A DNA stretch of 64,000 nucleotides from Bacteroides sp. GTDB lineage: Bacteria; Bacteroidota; Bacteroidia; Bacteroidales; Bacteroidaceae. Positions 40,035-48,834 of the stretch are shown in pieces. The notes beneath the pieces were generated by a model. That model saw nothing but the letters and a program-made list of their open reading frames with translations. It was not told the origin of the DNA and ran no database searches. The translations under genes were made by a program, and so were the position numbers. The stretch spans positions 1 to 64,000 of the forward strand of contig JAFURM010000026.1 in NCBI GenBank assembly GCA_017471925.1, read 5' to 3'. The stretch's first letter is position 1, and every line of letters begins with the position of its first letter.

Positions 40035-40751
40035 TCAAATTTTGTCTAATCCCTTAGTGAACTTCAGCCAATAATATTTCAGGGGATTGGTGTACTTCAG
40101 TTGTTTCCAGGGGCGGCTGCCGTGAGGTCTGTGCCACACGGGCAGATTGGTGAACAGGTAGTTCTTGAAGCCGTGCTTCAAGGATTGGTGGCTGATGGTG
40201 ACGTCGTGCCAATGCTTCTCGGGATTGAGCAGGTGGAAGTCGAAAGCCTGCAGATAGGCCGGTGTGAGCAACGTACAGCAGAAGCTGAAGCGCTTGCGGG
40301 TGGCAAAGACGGCGTTTTCCCGTCCTTTGGCATAGAGATAGGGGAAGTTGATGCGTCCCTCCTCGTCCACAGTCACGGCTGCCGCCATGCCGCAGTCTAT
40401 CCGCTGCCGGGCTCCATCCACCAGTGCCTGCAAGGTATCGGGCTTCACCAGCACATCCGACTCCACAATCACCAGTGCTGCCTCGTCCTGCAACGCCTCG
40501 CGCTGAGCGGTCTGCAACACCAGCAGGTAGTTGGGCGAGGGATGGTCGGTCACGTCGGCCAGGTTCACCAGCCGGAAGCCCAACCGCTCTGCCGCCTCTT
40601 GCAGGCGCAGCGTGTTCTCGGGCGTACTGAAATCATTGTAGATGGTGTATGTGAAAGGTAACGTCAGTTCCGAAGCCATGATGGCTTCAGCCGTCTGCAG
40701 CGTCAGGTCAATGGAATCCTTTACAGGGGTAATGATGTGAATGCTGTTCAT
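40035..40751 (-). CDS. GT2-type glycosyltransferase
   Basis: A 238-residue GT-A-type enzyme and first gene of the glf operon. It opens S-I-H-I-I-T-P-V-K-D-S and has I-Y-N-D-F-S-T-P-E-N, then a Mn-binding-type V-I-V-E-S-D-V-L-V and W-H-D-V-T-I-S-H near the C-terminus. This is the pattern of GT2 enzymes, though E-S-D replaces the more usual D-D/D-x-D. The start at 40749-40751 was chosen because upstream sequence is promoter (40814-40845). The acceptor is unknown. Confidence 0.75.
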   Translation of the reverse strand: MNSIHIITPVKDSIDLTLQTAEAIMASELTLPFTYTIYNDFSTPENTLRLQEAAERLGFRLVNLADVTDHPSPNYLLVLQTAQREALQDEAALVIVESDVLVKPDTLQALVDGARQRIDCGMAAAVTVDEEGRINFPYLYAKGRENAVFATRKRFSFCCTLLTPAYLQAFDFHLLNPEKHWHDVTISHQSLKHGFKNYLFTNLPVWHRPHGSRPWKQLKYTNPLKYYWLKFTKGLDKI

Positions 40752-40813
40752 TGAGTCAGAGGTTTGACGCTCAATCTGAATCCTGTTCCGATTAAACGTT
40801 CTTTTTAGTTGGG

Positions 40814-40845
40814 CAAAGATAATCCTCTCTTTTGAAACAGCCAAA
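40814..40845 (-). promoter_or_regulatory. Full promoter of the glf operon
   Basis: On the minus strand TTTG (40842-40845), 20-bp spacer, TATCTTTG (40814-40821); a perfect Bacteroides promoter pair 62 bp before the first start codon. Confidence 0.75.
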
Positions 40846-40949
40846 TTATTGCTTCATATAATCAAATTCCGCTCCTGAAAGAGTCATCCAACGACTCCTG
40901 AAGGCCTGCATCGGACATTGCCTACTCGCTGACGATTATTTTGTGCAAC

Positions 40950-43115
40950 TCAACGCACAAGGTTGAACTCTTCGATGAGGTGGGAGGCGTGGCCGATACG
41001 CTCCATGACGAAGAGGATGTAGCGCACGTCCACACCGATGCAACGCTGGGTGCGAGGCTCATAGAGGAGGTCGCTGCTCATGGCTTCCCAATTGCCGTCG
41101 AAGGCCAGGCCGAGCAGTTCGCCACGGGCGTTGAACATGGGGCTGCCACTGTTTCCACCGGTGATGTCGTTGTTGGAAATGAAGCAGACGCGCATGTCGC
41201 CCTGTTCGTCGGCATAGGGACCGAAGTCACGGGAGGAGAGCTGACGAAGCACCTGGGGCTGCACGGCAAAGTCTACATCGCCGGCATGAGCCTTGACTTT
41301 CTGGAGGATGCCACGGGAAGTGGTGTAGTAGTCGTAGTGGGCACCGTCGAAGGGGTCGTAACCGCCCACCGCACCGAAACTGAGGCGCATGGAGGAGTTG
41401 GCATCGGGATAGAAGTTGCGCTCGCTGTACATGCGGCGCACGGCCTGGGTCAGCAGTCGTTCGCCACGGGTCACCACCTGAGTGGGTTCCTTGAGCTGCA
41501 TCTCCATCTCAAAGTACTTGGTGAGCAGGTCTATGCAGAGGTTGATGGCGGGGTCTTCGAAGAGGACGTAAGTGGTGTCGTTGGCCAGGAAACGGCGCAG
41601 TCCCTCCTTGGAATCCATCAGGGAGTGTTCGTAGAGGGTGTCCACATAGGCTTGCTCGGAGCCGCCGAAACGGCTGTCTACGGCATGACAAGGCTCGGGC
41701 CAGTAGAGGGTATCCACCCGCTGGCGATATTCGCGAAGCAGGGCGGTGAAGACCTCCCGGTCTATCTGTTCGTCCATGTTGTCATACTTTTCCACCATCT
41801 TCTTCAAGGCTGTGATTACCTGCTCTTCTTCGCCCTCAAAGTCAAGGTTCAGCAGCATGAGGGCCTGCTGTACCAATTCGGGACCGTTGAAGAAGGTTTC
41901 CACGAAATAGGCCTGTGCACGGGTCACGTCGCGACGGTTTCTATAGGCCAGTTCCAGATCGGTGAAGAGAGGGAGCAGGCCGGACATCCCTTCGTCGGAG
42001 CGGACATCGGTAAGCTGCGATTTTTCCCGAATCCATCGGTGAAGTTCCTGCTCCATGGCGCGTTTCTTGTCCAGGACATTCAGGCGGCGGATGGCACGGT
42101 TCACACCGATGCTGTTCTTCCAATAGTTGGAGCTTTCGTCATACTTGGAGGCATACTTGATGCGGATGTCTTCGCGGCGGTCCATCTCGCGCTTCCAGAT
42201 GGCTTGCTTGACACCACGGATGTCGATGCGGGCCTGGTTGTCGCAGGCCATCATCTCTTCGATGCCATAGGAGGAGAGGTAGCGCTCGGTAGTGCCGGGA
42301 TAGCCCAAGGTCATGCAGAAGGAGCCTTCGCGATAGCCTTCCAAGGAGACGGGGGCCACGTAGGCGGGACGATAGGGGACATTGTCGGGCGAGTAGTCGG
42401 CCGGACGGTTGTCCCGGTCGGCATAGATGCGGAAGACGCAGAAGTCGCCCGTGTGGCGCGGCCACTCCCAGTTGTCCTTGTCCCAGCCGAACTTACCGAT
42501 GGAGCTGGGCGGGGCAAAGACCAGGCGCACATCGTAGAAGTCGCGATAGACAGAGAGCCAGAACTCGTTGCCGCCATAATAGGGGTCTACCACGCCCACC
42601 AAGGTGCTGTCGGCCAGGGAGACCTCCTGACCGATGGCCATCATGACGGAGTCTACGGCGACGGTGCGCTCGCTCTCGCTCATGGAGGGGGAGACCACAC
42701 TGAGCACACGCGGGGTGACATCCTCCGTGCGCAACAGGAAGCGGACGTAGAGTTCGGGATTGGGCAGCTCTTCCTCACGGGTACGGGCCACGAAGCCGTC
42801 CTGTATGTAGTCGTGCTCCACGGTGGAGTGCTGCTGCACACACTGGAAACCGCAATGGTGGTTGGTGAGGAGCAGGCCGTCGGGACTGACGACCACGCCC
42901 GTGCAGAATCCGCCGAAGCTGACCACGGCATCCTTCAGCGAGGGTTTCTTGGGGTCATAGAGTTTCTTGGCCGGCAGTTTCAGGCCCAGTTCCTTCATGC
43001 TGCGGCGGGTCTGCTTGTTCAGGTTGCCCAGCATCCACATGCCTTCATCGGCCCGGATGGAGGAGACCAGCGTCAGGAGCATGGCCAGGAGGAGAAGTTT
43101 AGGAGTTGTCTTCAT
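40950..43115 (-). CDS. dpp7: S46 dipeptidyl-peptidase, DPP7 type
   Basis: A 721-residue serine exopeptidase of family S46, exported by a signal peptide (1-22, ending SSIRA). The His motif is TNHHC (84-88) and the nucleophile is Ser656 in GGNSGSPMF, positions that agree with characterised DPP7/DPP11. S1 specificity in this family follows one residue: Gly in DPP7 (hydrophobic P1) and Arg in DPP11 (Asp/Glu P1). Here the segment is L-G-L-A-F-D-G-N-W-E with Gly at 674, so DPP7-type release of dipeptides with a hydrophobic second residue is predicted. It would work in the periplasm on oligopeptides. It starts 6 bp after the flippase gene in the same orientation. Confidence 0.92.
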   Translation of the reverse strand: MKTTPKLLLLAMLLTLVSSIRADEGMWMLGNLNKQTRRSMKELGLKLPAKKLYDPKKPSLKDAVVSFGGFCTGVVVSPDGLLLTNHHCGFQCVQQHSTVEHDYIQDGFVARTREEELPNPELYVRFLLRTEDVTPRVLSVVSPSMSESERTVAVDSVMMAIGQEVSLADSTLVGVVDPYYGGNEFWLSVYRDFYDVRLVFAPPSSIGKFGWDKDNWEWPRHTGDFCVFRIYADRDNRPADYSPDNVPYRPAYVAPVSLEGYREGSFCMTLGYPGTTERYLSSYGIEEMMACDNQARIDIRGVKQAIWKREMDRREDIRIKYASKYDESSNYWKNSIGVNRAIRRLNVLDKKRAMEQELHRWIREKSQLTDVRSDEGMSGLLPLFTDLELAYRNRRDVTRAQAYFVETFFNGPELVQQALMLLNLDFEGEEEQVITALKKMVEKYDNMDEQIDREVFTALLREYRQRVDTLYWPEPCHAVDSRFGGSEQAYVDTLYEHSLMDSKEGLRRFLANDTTYVLFEDPAINLCIDLLTKYFEMEMQLKEPTQVVTRGERLLTQAVRRMYSERNFYPDANSSMRLSFGAVGGYDPFDGAHYDYYTTSRGILQKVKAHAGDVDFAVQPQVLRQLSSRDFGPYADEQGDMRVCFISNNDITGGNSGSPMFNARGELLGLAFDGNWEAMSSDLLYEPRTQRCIGVDVRYILFVMERIGHASHLIEEFNLVR

Positions 43116-43121
43116 GGCAGA

Positions 43122-44549
43122 TTATCGTTTAAGGATTTGGCGCAACGGCAGGTCGCGCTTCAATATGTAGCCCACAAAAAGGAGGAGCAACAGGGTGCGC
43201 CACGCCATGCGGAGCCAGAAGTGCTCCACCGGCACGCAGAAGGCGGCGGCACAGAGGAGGGCTGCCAGCAGCAGGTAGCCGGCCAGGCCCTTGAGGTCGT
43301 AGCGGATGGGGTACTTCTTCCGCCCCACGACATAGGAGAGCAGCATGGCCACACCATAGCCTGCAAAGCCGGCCCAGGCACAAGCCATATAGCCGTAATG
43401 GGGAATCAGCAGCACGTTCATCAGCACCAGCACCGCACAGCCGGCCAGCGAGAAGTAGGCGCCCCAGCGGGTCTCGTCAATCAGTTTGTACCAGAAGGAG
43501 AGGTTGAAGTAGATGCCCATGAAGATTTCGGCCGCCATGACGATGGGCACCACCTTCAGGCCCGGCCAATAGTTGGGGGCGATGATGTAGCGCAGGATGT
43601 CCAAGTAGAACATCACGGCCAGATAGGCCAGCAGGGTGAAGATGACGAAGAACTTCATGGCGGTGGCATACATCTGCCGGTTGTCCTTCTCGCGGCTCTT
43701 GCCGAAGACAAACGGCTCATAGGCAAAGCGGAAGGCCTGCGTCAGCATGGCCATGACCATGGCAATCTTGCTGGCTGCGCCATAGATGCCCAGCTGCACG
43801 GTGGCTTCGGCCTTGTCGGGATAGACGAAGGGGAAGATAATCTTGTCGGCCACCTGGTTGAGAATGCCGGCCAGGCCCAGCACCAGCAGGGGCAGGCTGT
43901 AGGAGAGCATGCGCCGCAAGAGGGCACGGTCCAGCACATAGCGGAAACCGCACAGCTCGGGCAGCAGGCAGAGCATCACTACCGAGGTGCACACCAGGTT
44001 GAAGAAGAAGGCGCAACCCACGTCACTGCCGCCCATCAGGACGTAGTAGGTCAGGTTGAGCAGAATGTTCAGGAAGATGAAGAGCAGCTTCAGGGCGGCA
44101 AACTTCAGGGGGCGTTTCCTGTAGCGCAGGTAGGCGAAGGGAATGCACTGGATGGCATCCATGGCCACCACCACCATCATCATGCCCAGATACCAGGGAT
44201 GCTCGCCGTAGCCCAGGAAACCGGCGATGGGCTGCAGGAACAGCAGGCCCAGCACGAGGAAACTGAGGGAGACACCGCCCACGCTGAGCAGCGTGGTGCT
44301 ATAGACACGCACGGGGTCTTCGTCCTCCTTGTTGGCAAAGCGAAAGAAGCCCGTCTCCATGCCAAACGTGAGCAGCACCAAGGCCAGCGCCACCCAGGCA
44401 TAGACATTGGTCACTACGCCATAGCCGCCCGACTGGGCCGACATGGCACTGGTATATATCGGTACAAGCAGGTAGTTCAGGAACCTGCCCACAATACTGC
44501 TCAGTCCATAGATGGCAGTATCCTTTGCTAAACTCTTTAAACTTCCCAT
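43122..44549 (-). CDS. Polysaccharide flippase of the MOP/Wzx type
   Basis: A 475-residue polytopic protein with about 12-14 hydrophobic segments. The opening (K-D-T-A-I-Y-G-L-S-S-I-V-G-R-F-L-N-Y-L-L-V-P) is typical of oligosaccharide flippases of the MOP exporter superfamily (Wzx/RfbX, MurJ-related). Such proteins move lipid-linked glycan repeat units across the inner membrane. It lies between ruvB and dpp7 and not with the glf operon, though a link to that glycan is possible. Spacing is 39 bp from ruvB and 6 bp to dpp7. Confidence 0.88.
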   Translation of the reverse strand: MGSLKSLAKDTAIYGLSSIVGRFLNYLLVPIYTSAMSAQSGGYGVVTNVYAWVALALVLLTFGMETGFFRFANKEDEDPVRVYSTTLLSVGGVSLSFLVLGLLFLQPIAGFLGYGEHPWYLGMMMVVVAMDAIQCIPFAYLRYRKRPLKFAALKLLFIFLNILLNLTYYVLMGGSDVGCAFFFNLVCTSVVMLCLLPELCGFRYVLDRALLRRMLSYSLPLLVLGLAGILNQVADKIIFPFVYPDKAEATVQLGIYGAASKIAMVMAMLTQAFRFAYEPFVFGKSREKDNRQMYATAMKFFVIFTLLAYLAVMFYLDILRYIIAPNYWPGLKVVPIVMAAEIFMGIYFNLSFWYKLIDETRWGAYFSLAGCAVLVLMNVLLIPHYGYMACAWAGFAGYGVAMLLSYVVGRKKYPIRYDLKGLAGYLLLAALLCAAAFCVPVEHFWLRMAWRTLLLLLFVGYILKRDLPLRQILKR

Positions 44550-44588
44550 CTGTCATAAGATTGGATGTGAATAAATGGAGCACGATGC

Positions 44589-45623
44589 TCAATCGAAGAG
44601 AGTCCGCTGATTGCCGTTATAGAGACTCCGCCCCAGGTGCTTGTAGGCCAGTTCGGTCACTTCTCGTCCGCGTGGCGTGCGTTTCAGGAAGCCCTCCTTG
44701 ATGAGGAAAGGCTCATACACCTCCTCCACGGTGCCCGCATCCTCGCCCAGCGCCGTGGCAATGGTGGTGAGTCCCACCGGTCCGCCTGCAAACTTGTCGA
44801 TGATGGTGCAGAGAATCTTGTTGTCTATCTCGTCCAGGCCATACTTGTCGATGTTCAGCGCTTCCAGGGCAAAGTTGGCAATCTCGGTGTCGATGCTTCC
44901 GGTGCCCTTCACCTGGGCAAAGTCGCGCACGCGGCGCAACAGGGCATTGGCGATACGCGGCGTTCCCCGGCTGCGACCGGCAATCTCCAGGGAGGCCTTG
45001 GCCGAACAGGGCACACCCAGGATGCCCGCCGAGCGCTTGATAATGCCGCTCAGCACGCCCGTGTCATAGTATTCCAGGTGCATGTTGATGCCGAATCGTG
45101 CCCTGAGCGGTGCCGTGAGCAGTCCGCTCCGCGTGGTGGCTCCCACCAGCGTAAAGGGGTTCAGGTCTATCTGTATGCTTCTGGCCGAAGGGCCCTTATC
45201 TATCATGATGTCAATGCGATAGTCCTCCATGGCCGAGTAGAGGTATTCCTCCACCACGGGACTGAGTCGATGGATTTCATCGATGAAGAGCACGTCGTTG
45301 GGCTCCAGGCTGGTCAGAATGCCCGCCAGGTCGCCCGGCTTGTCCAGCACGGGACCGCTGGTAATCTTGAAGCCCACGCCCAGTTCGTTGGCAATGATGT
45401 TGCTCAGGGTGGTCTTTCCTAATCCCGGAGGGCCGTGCAGCAACACGTGGTCCAGTGCCTCGCCCCTGAGGCGGGCCGCCTTCACAAAGATGCGCAGGTT
45501 GTCCACCACCTTGTCCTGTCCGCAGAAGTCCTCGAATGCCAACGGGCGGAGCGCGTTCTCAAAGTCTCGCTCCTTTCCCGAAGCCATCTGCTGGCTGCGT
45601 ATGTCAAAATCCTCTTGTTCCAT
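44589..45623 (-). CDS. ruvB: RuvB, Holliday junction branch-migration ATPase
   Basis: A 344-residue AAA+ motor that with RuvA drives Holliday junction migration. Walker A is [11 protein letters not shown], Walker [10 protein letters not shown], sensor I is G-A-T-T-R-S-G, and the C-terminal winged helix has [13 protein letters not shown]. The chosen start gives [12 protein letters not shown], the normal family N-terminus; an ATG nine codons earlier overlaps the promoter (45648-45655). It heads an operon with the flippase and dpp7. Confidence 0.97.
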   Translation of the reverse strand: MEQEDFDIRSQQMASGKERDFENALRPLAFEDFCGQDKVVDNLRIFVKAARLRGEALDHVLLHGPPGLGKTTLSNIIANELGVGFKITSGPVLDKPGDLAGILTSLEPNDVLFIDEIHRLSPVVEEYLYSAMEDYRIDIMIDKGPSARSIQIDLNPFTLVGATTRSGLLTAPLRARFGINMHLEYYDTGVLSGIIKRSAGILGVPCSAKASLEIAGRSRGTPRIANALLRRVRDFAQVKGTGSIDTEIANFALEALNIDKYGLDEIDNKILCTIIDKFAGGPVGLTTIATALGEDAGTVEEVYEPFLIKEGFLKRTPRGREVTELAYKHLGRSLYNGNQRTLFD

Positions 45624-45647
45624 TCTTACCGTTTCTTTTATGAAAGG

Positions 45648-45655
45648 CAAAGATA
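45648..45655 (-). promoter_or_regulatory. -7 promoter element of ruvB
   Basis: Minus-strand TATCTTTG, 24 bp before the chosen ruvB start. Confidence 0.6.
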
Positions 45656-45674
45656 GTGCATTCTTTTTGCAAAA

Positions 45675-45709
45675 TAAAAAGAAAGCACGCAGAAATAATT
45701 CTGCGTGCT
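45675..45709 (-). terminator. Terminator of the PD40-type lipoprotein gene
   Basis: AGCACGCAGAA (45684-45694) pairs perfectly with TTCTGCGTGCT (45699-45709) around a four-base loop; on the minus strand TTCTTTTTATTTT follows. Confidence 0.75.
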
Positions 45710-45744
45710 CTACATTCAGATAATAGGTTATATGCGGATGGGTA

Positions 45745-46770
45745 TCAATTCAGGTCGAATCGCATCTTCCAGACGTTGTACCAGCCGTCCTTGTTGGCGC
45801 GGTTGGAGAGGAAGAAGACGCTTCTGCCGTCAGCAGACCAGGAGGGACAGCAGTCCTGCTCGGGGTGGTAGGTGAGCTGCACCAGTCCCGTACCGTCAAT
45901 CTTCACGGCGAAGATGTCGAGGTTGTGCTTCTTGTTGATGGTGGAGGTGCTGTTGCCCTGACAGAGAATCCACTTACCGTTGGGTGATACCATGGGGTTG
46001 GTGAAGCCGCGCTTCTTGTCGGAAAGAATCAGCGTCTCCTGGCCCAGAACATAGTTCACCAACCAAATTTCGCTCACGCCGCTGCTGGAGTTGCGCACGC
46101 AGAGGAAGGTGTCGTTCTTGTCGCCGAGGAGGCAGGGATTGTAGCCGCGGGCACAGGAGGTGAGCGAACCGTTTGTCAGGTCGAGCGACCAGATGGAGGG
46201 GCCGGACTTGTCGGTACGCGTGAAGAAGAGCATCGTGCCGTCCTTGCTTACTACCGGATTGTCATCCATATTGTTGCTCGTCAGCTGGCGAATCAAGCTG
46301 CCCACGTGGGCGTTGGTAGAGGCCACCTGCTCAAATTCGCCATTGGCGATGTCGCTGAAATAGAGGTTGCCGTCATTTCCCCAGGAGAAGTCGGAGATGT
46401 GTCTGAAGGTGCGTTGCGTGGCGGCACCCTGTGCGGAAGCCTTGCGAATCATGATGTTCTGCTGCTTGTTGATTCGGCTCATGTAGGCCAGTTCCGTACC
46501 GTCGGGAGAGGGATAGAGCAGACGGGAAGTGTGCCAATAGAACTTGGCATCCTTGCAACCACCGGTCGTGGAGGCGGCAAATGCTGCAGGACGCAACCAT
46601 GCTCCGGTGGAAGGTCCCAACACCGTGTTGGAAGTCTCGTCCGTAATCTTCATCACATTCAAACCGCTCTCTTCGGGAGCATACAAGTCCATAAACTGAC
46701 CACCGCCGCAAGAAGTGAGTACCATGGCCGAAACAGCCATCATGCCAAACAGAATTTTTTTGTTTTTCAT
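45745..46770 (-). CDS. Lipoprotein with TolB/PD40-type beta-propeller
   Basis: A 341-residue lipoprotein with lipobox LTSC (Cys21) followed by three glycines. The mature part is made of PD40-like repeats of the TolB C-terminal/WD40-like type: [39 protein letters not shown] and [13 protein letters not shown], spaced 45-75 residues apart. Such propellers bind partner proteins in the envelope. It is not next to tol-pal genes and is too short to carry the TolB N-domain, so it should not be called TolB. Function unknown. Confidence 0.75.
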   Translation of the reverse strand: MKNKKILFGMMAVSAMVLTSCGGGQFMDLYAPEESGLNVMKITDETSNTVLGPSTGAWLRPAAFAASTTGGCKDAKFYWHTSRLLYPSPDGTELAYMSRINKQQNIMIRKASAQGAATQRTFRHISDFSWGNDGNLYFSDIANGEFEQVASTNAHVGSLIRQLTSNNMDDNPVVSKDGTMLFFTRTDKSGPSIWSLDLTNGSLTSCARGYNPCLLGDKNDTFLCVRNSSSGVSEIWLVNYVLGQETLILSDKKRGFTNPMVSPNGKWILCQGNSTSTINKKHNLDIFAVKIDGTGLVQLTYHPEQDCCPSWSADGRSVFFLSNRANKDGWYNVWKMRFDLN

Positions 46771-47278
46771 AAACATATTCAGATACGTGACCTATAGAAC
46801 TCCTCAGATTCGGTCGGTAAAATTAAAAAAAGACGCAGGAGCCTGTGCTTTCGCCCTCTCCCCACTCAACACATGACCGGAATCGAAGAAACGGAGCAAA
46901 CGTCTTTTTTGTTGCTATTCACAGTAAGAACGTCTTAGCCTAATAGGATTAAGATTTTGCAAAGAAAAAGCATTTTATGTAAAAAAGCAAACTATTACTT
47001 AAAAATTTGAGCCTTGGTATCTGATTTTGAGCCGCCTTGAATCGGAAAGCATTTCCGTAACCCATCGCCCACCCCTTTGTGAAGTGTGTCTGAAGGGGGA
47101 AGGAGGGAGAAAAAGAGGGGAATGGATGGGCGCAGCAAGAGCGCGAGAGAGACGAAGGAAAAGGGAAAGCGGTATGGCCCGTGGACGAGACACGTGTGGT
47201 CCGTGGACGAGACATGTATGGACCACGGACGAGACACGTGCGGACGACGGACGAAACATGTATGGACGAAAGGGGCTT
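46771..47278. other. Spacer with upstream region of the lipoprotein and a 22-bp array
   Basis: About 500 bp, AT-rich on the left, purine-rich at 47090-47170 (GGAGGGAGAAAAAGAGGGGA and similar), then the 22-bp repeat array at the right end. No gene and no clean TAnnTTTG element for the lipoprotein were found. Confidence 0.5.
47179..47266. repeat. 22-bp period array, ACAYGT core, locus B
   Basis: Four exact 22-bp units start at 47179, 47201, 47223 and 47245, with cores ACACGT, ACATGT, ACACGT, ACATGT at 47190, 47212, 47234 and 47256. Units read roughly CCGTGGACGAGACAYGTRYG plus two bases. It shares core, period and the phased GGACGACGGACGA with locus A. It ends 12 bp from the stop codon of the next minus-strand gene. 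Confidence 0.8.
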
Positions 47279-47725
47279 TTACTTGAAGAGTCCGCCCAGC
47301 AGGCTGCCGGCAGCACCCTTCAGCGTGTCGCCCAGCGAGGAGCCGCCCAGGGAGGAGAGGATGTCGTCCAGCCCGATACCGTCGCCGGAAGAGGACTTCT
47401 TGGTGAGTTTGTCAATGACCACGGGAATCAGTTTGGTGACTGCAGAGGTGATGGTCGGCGAAAGGCCCAGCTTGGGCGCTACATTGGCGGAGAAGAGCTG
47501 TCCGGCCAGGGCGGAGACGGGGCTGGCGGAGGCACTCTGTCCGCCGGTGAAAAGGGAAGTAATCTGCCCTATGCCACCCTCTTTGGCGGCCGTCTGCTTC
47601 AGACTGTCGAAGATGGAGTCGGAGACGCCGCCCATCACTTGTTCTTTCAGGTTCTCGGGAATGGAGAGGTTGCCCGAAGCTGCTTCGGCCACCTGCTTCT
47701 TGATGAAATCTACCAGTTGAGACAT
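47279..47725 (-). CDS. Small Gly/Ser-rich helical protein, DUF937/YidB-like
   Basis: A 148-residue protein with no signal peptide. The N-terminal 60 residues are helical and charged (L-V-D-F-I-K-K-Q-V-A-E-A-A-S). The rest is rich in Gly, Ser, Leu and Ala, with short repeats such as S-S-L-G-G-S-S-L-G-D-T-L-K and G-S-L-L-G-G-L-F-K. This is reminiscent of DUF937 (YidB-like) proteins, but I am not sure of the family. Function unknown. The 22-bp array lies directly downstream. Confidence 0.6.
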   Translation of the reverse strand: MSQLVDFIKKQVAEAASGNLSIPENLKEQVMGGVSDSIFDSLKQTAAKEGGIGQITSLFTGGQSASASPVSALAGQLFSANVAPKLGLSPTITSAVTKLIPVVIDKLTKKSSSGDGIGLDDILSSLGGSSLGDTLKGAAGSLLGGLFK

Positions 47726-47810
47726 AGTTGTTGATGTTTTTAAGTTTGATTAGGGGGCGAAGATAATAAAAAAGCAGGTCACACAGATAAAACGAGGCCA
47801 AAAAAGTGCA

Positions 47811-48599
47811 TCATCGCCACTGCATCCAGCTCTTGCGCTCGGCCTCGGGAAACTTCTCGATGGCATAGCGCAGCATGGTGCGCGGCATGAGGGCGGCATG
47901 CTTCTCCAGGAACTGGACGAGGAGGTCCTTGTCCCGCTTGCCCATCTCGCGGAGCATCCAGCCTATGGCCTTCTGCATGAGGTCGTGCATCCGGGCGGAG
48001 GGAGGAGCATCCCAAGTGTGGCAGCCCGCTTCGGAACATGTAGAAAAAGTGTATAATTTCGGCTCGTCGAGTCTGCCGAGGAAGTGCTCGGAGAGGGAGA
48101 GAATGTCGATGAAATCGCGGTTTCTGATTAATGCCAGGGTGGCGACCACGGCTATGCGCTGTTCCCAAAGCAGGCGGCTCTGCGCCAGGCTGTAGAGCAC
48201 GTCGCGCGGCTTGTCCTTCAGGTATTCGCCCACGATGCCCGGTGCCGAGAGGTCCACCAGGTCCCAGTTGTTGATGCAAAGGGTGTGGGAGAGATAGAGG
48301 TCGAACAGCTCCTTACGCCCCTTTTCATCGCTCTTCCGGAAACGCTCCACCAGCATCAGCAAGGCACAGAGGCGGCACTCATGCCAGGGGCGTTGCAACA
48401 GTCCCAGCATGACCTCCGTAGAGACGTCCCTGTACTGACGGGCCACTCTTCGGGTGTCGGGCACCACCACGCCCATGAAGCGGTCGCCCTCGCCATACTC
48501 TCCCCTCCCCGTCTTGAAGAATCCGGGCAGGACCTCCCGCTTCACTGGGTCACTGCAAGCCTGCAAGGCCTGCTCAATCGTTGCAATCTGCTGTTTCAT
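47811..48599 (-). CDS. AlkD-like DNA alkylation repair protein
   Basis: A 262-residue all-helical protein with the HEAT-like repeats of the AlkD family. Conserved features include G-V-V-V-P-D-T-R-R-V-A-R near residue 40, H-E-C-R-L-C-A-L-L-M-L near 70, N-N-W-D-L-V-D-L-S-A near 110, and F-I-D-I-L-S-L-S-E-H. AlkD removes bulky or cationic alkylated purines (3- and 7-methyl) without flipping the base. The start (48597-48599) begins MKQQIATIEQ; an upstream in-frame ATG would add 33 untypical residues. It has its own promoter at 48716-48723. Confidence 0.85.
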   Translation of the reverse strand: MKQQIATIEQALQACSDPVKREVLPGFFKTGRGEYGEGDRFMGVVVPDTRRVARQYRDVSTEVMLGLLQRPWHECRLCALLMLVERFRKSDEKGRKELFDLYLSHTLCINNWDLVDLSAPGIVGEYLKDKPRDVLYSLAQSRLLWEQRIAVVATLALIRNRDFIDILSLSEHFLGRLDEPKLYTFSTCSEAGCHTWDAPPSARMHDLMQKAIGWMLREMGKRDKDLLVQFLEKHAALMPRTMLRYAIEKFPEAERKSWMQWR

Positions 48600-48715
48600 T
48601 GTTCTATTCTTTTTTTGATTCTGTCTATCTTCACAGGCCCCAGCAATCCGGCACGAGGCGTGCCCCTGTAGGCCGAGGGTATCGTCTGGTAGTGCCAACC
48701 GCTCGTTTCTTGCCG

Positions 48716-48723
48716 CAAAAATA
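48716..48723 (-). promoter_or_regulatory. -7 promoter element of the AlkD-like gene
   Basis: Minus-strand TATTTTTG, about 117 bp before the start. Confidence 0.45.
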
Positions 48724-48798
48724 GGGCTTTATTGATATTTATCCATAACCTATCAGCGATTTGTGGTAGGATTTTCCCGAGAATAAAAAGATATTCCT

Positions 48799-48806
48799 TA
48801 CTTTTG
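48799..48806 (+). promoter_or_regulatory. -7 promoter element of the SpmAB-like gene
   Basis: TACTTTTG, 28 bp before the start codon. Confidence 0.55.
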
Positions 48807-48834
48807 CGGAAAAACAACAAACAACGCGCTTCGC

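Noticed and set aside
40941-44531. A very long open frame (about 1196 codons) on the plus strand
   Set aside because: It lies wholly opposite dpp7 and the flippase, both with clear family motifs. It is His/Val/Gly-rich and has no domain; high-GC codon use opens the antisense frame.
45745-46770. TolB of the Tol-Pal system
   Set aside because: Only the beta-propeller type repeats match; the N-terminal TolB domain and tol-pal neighbours are missing, and it has a lipobox.
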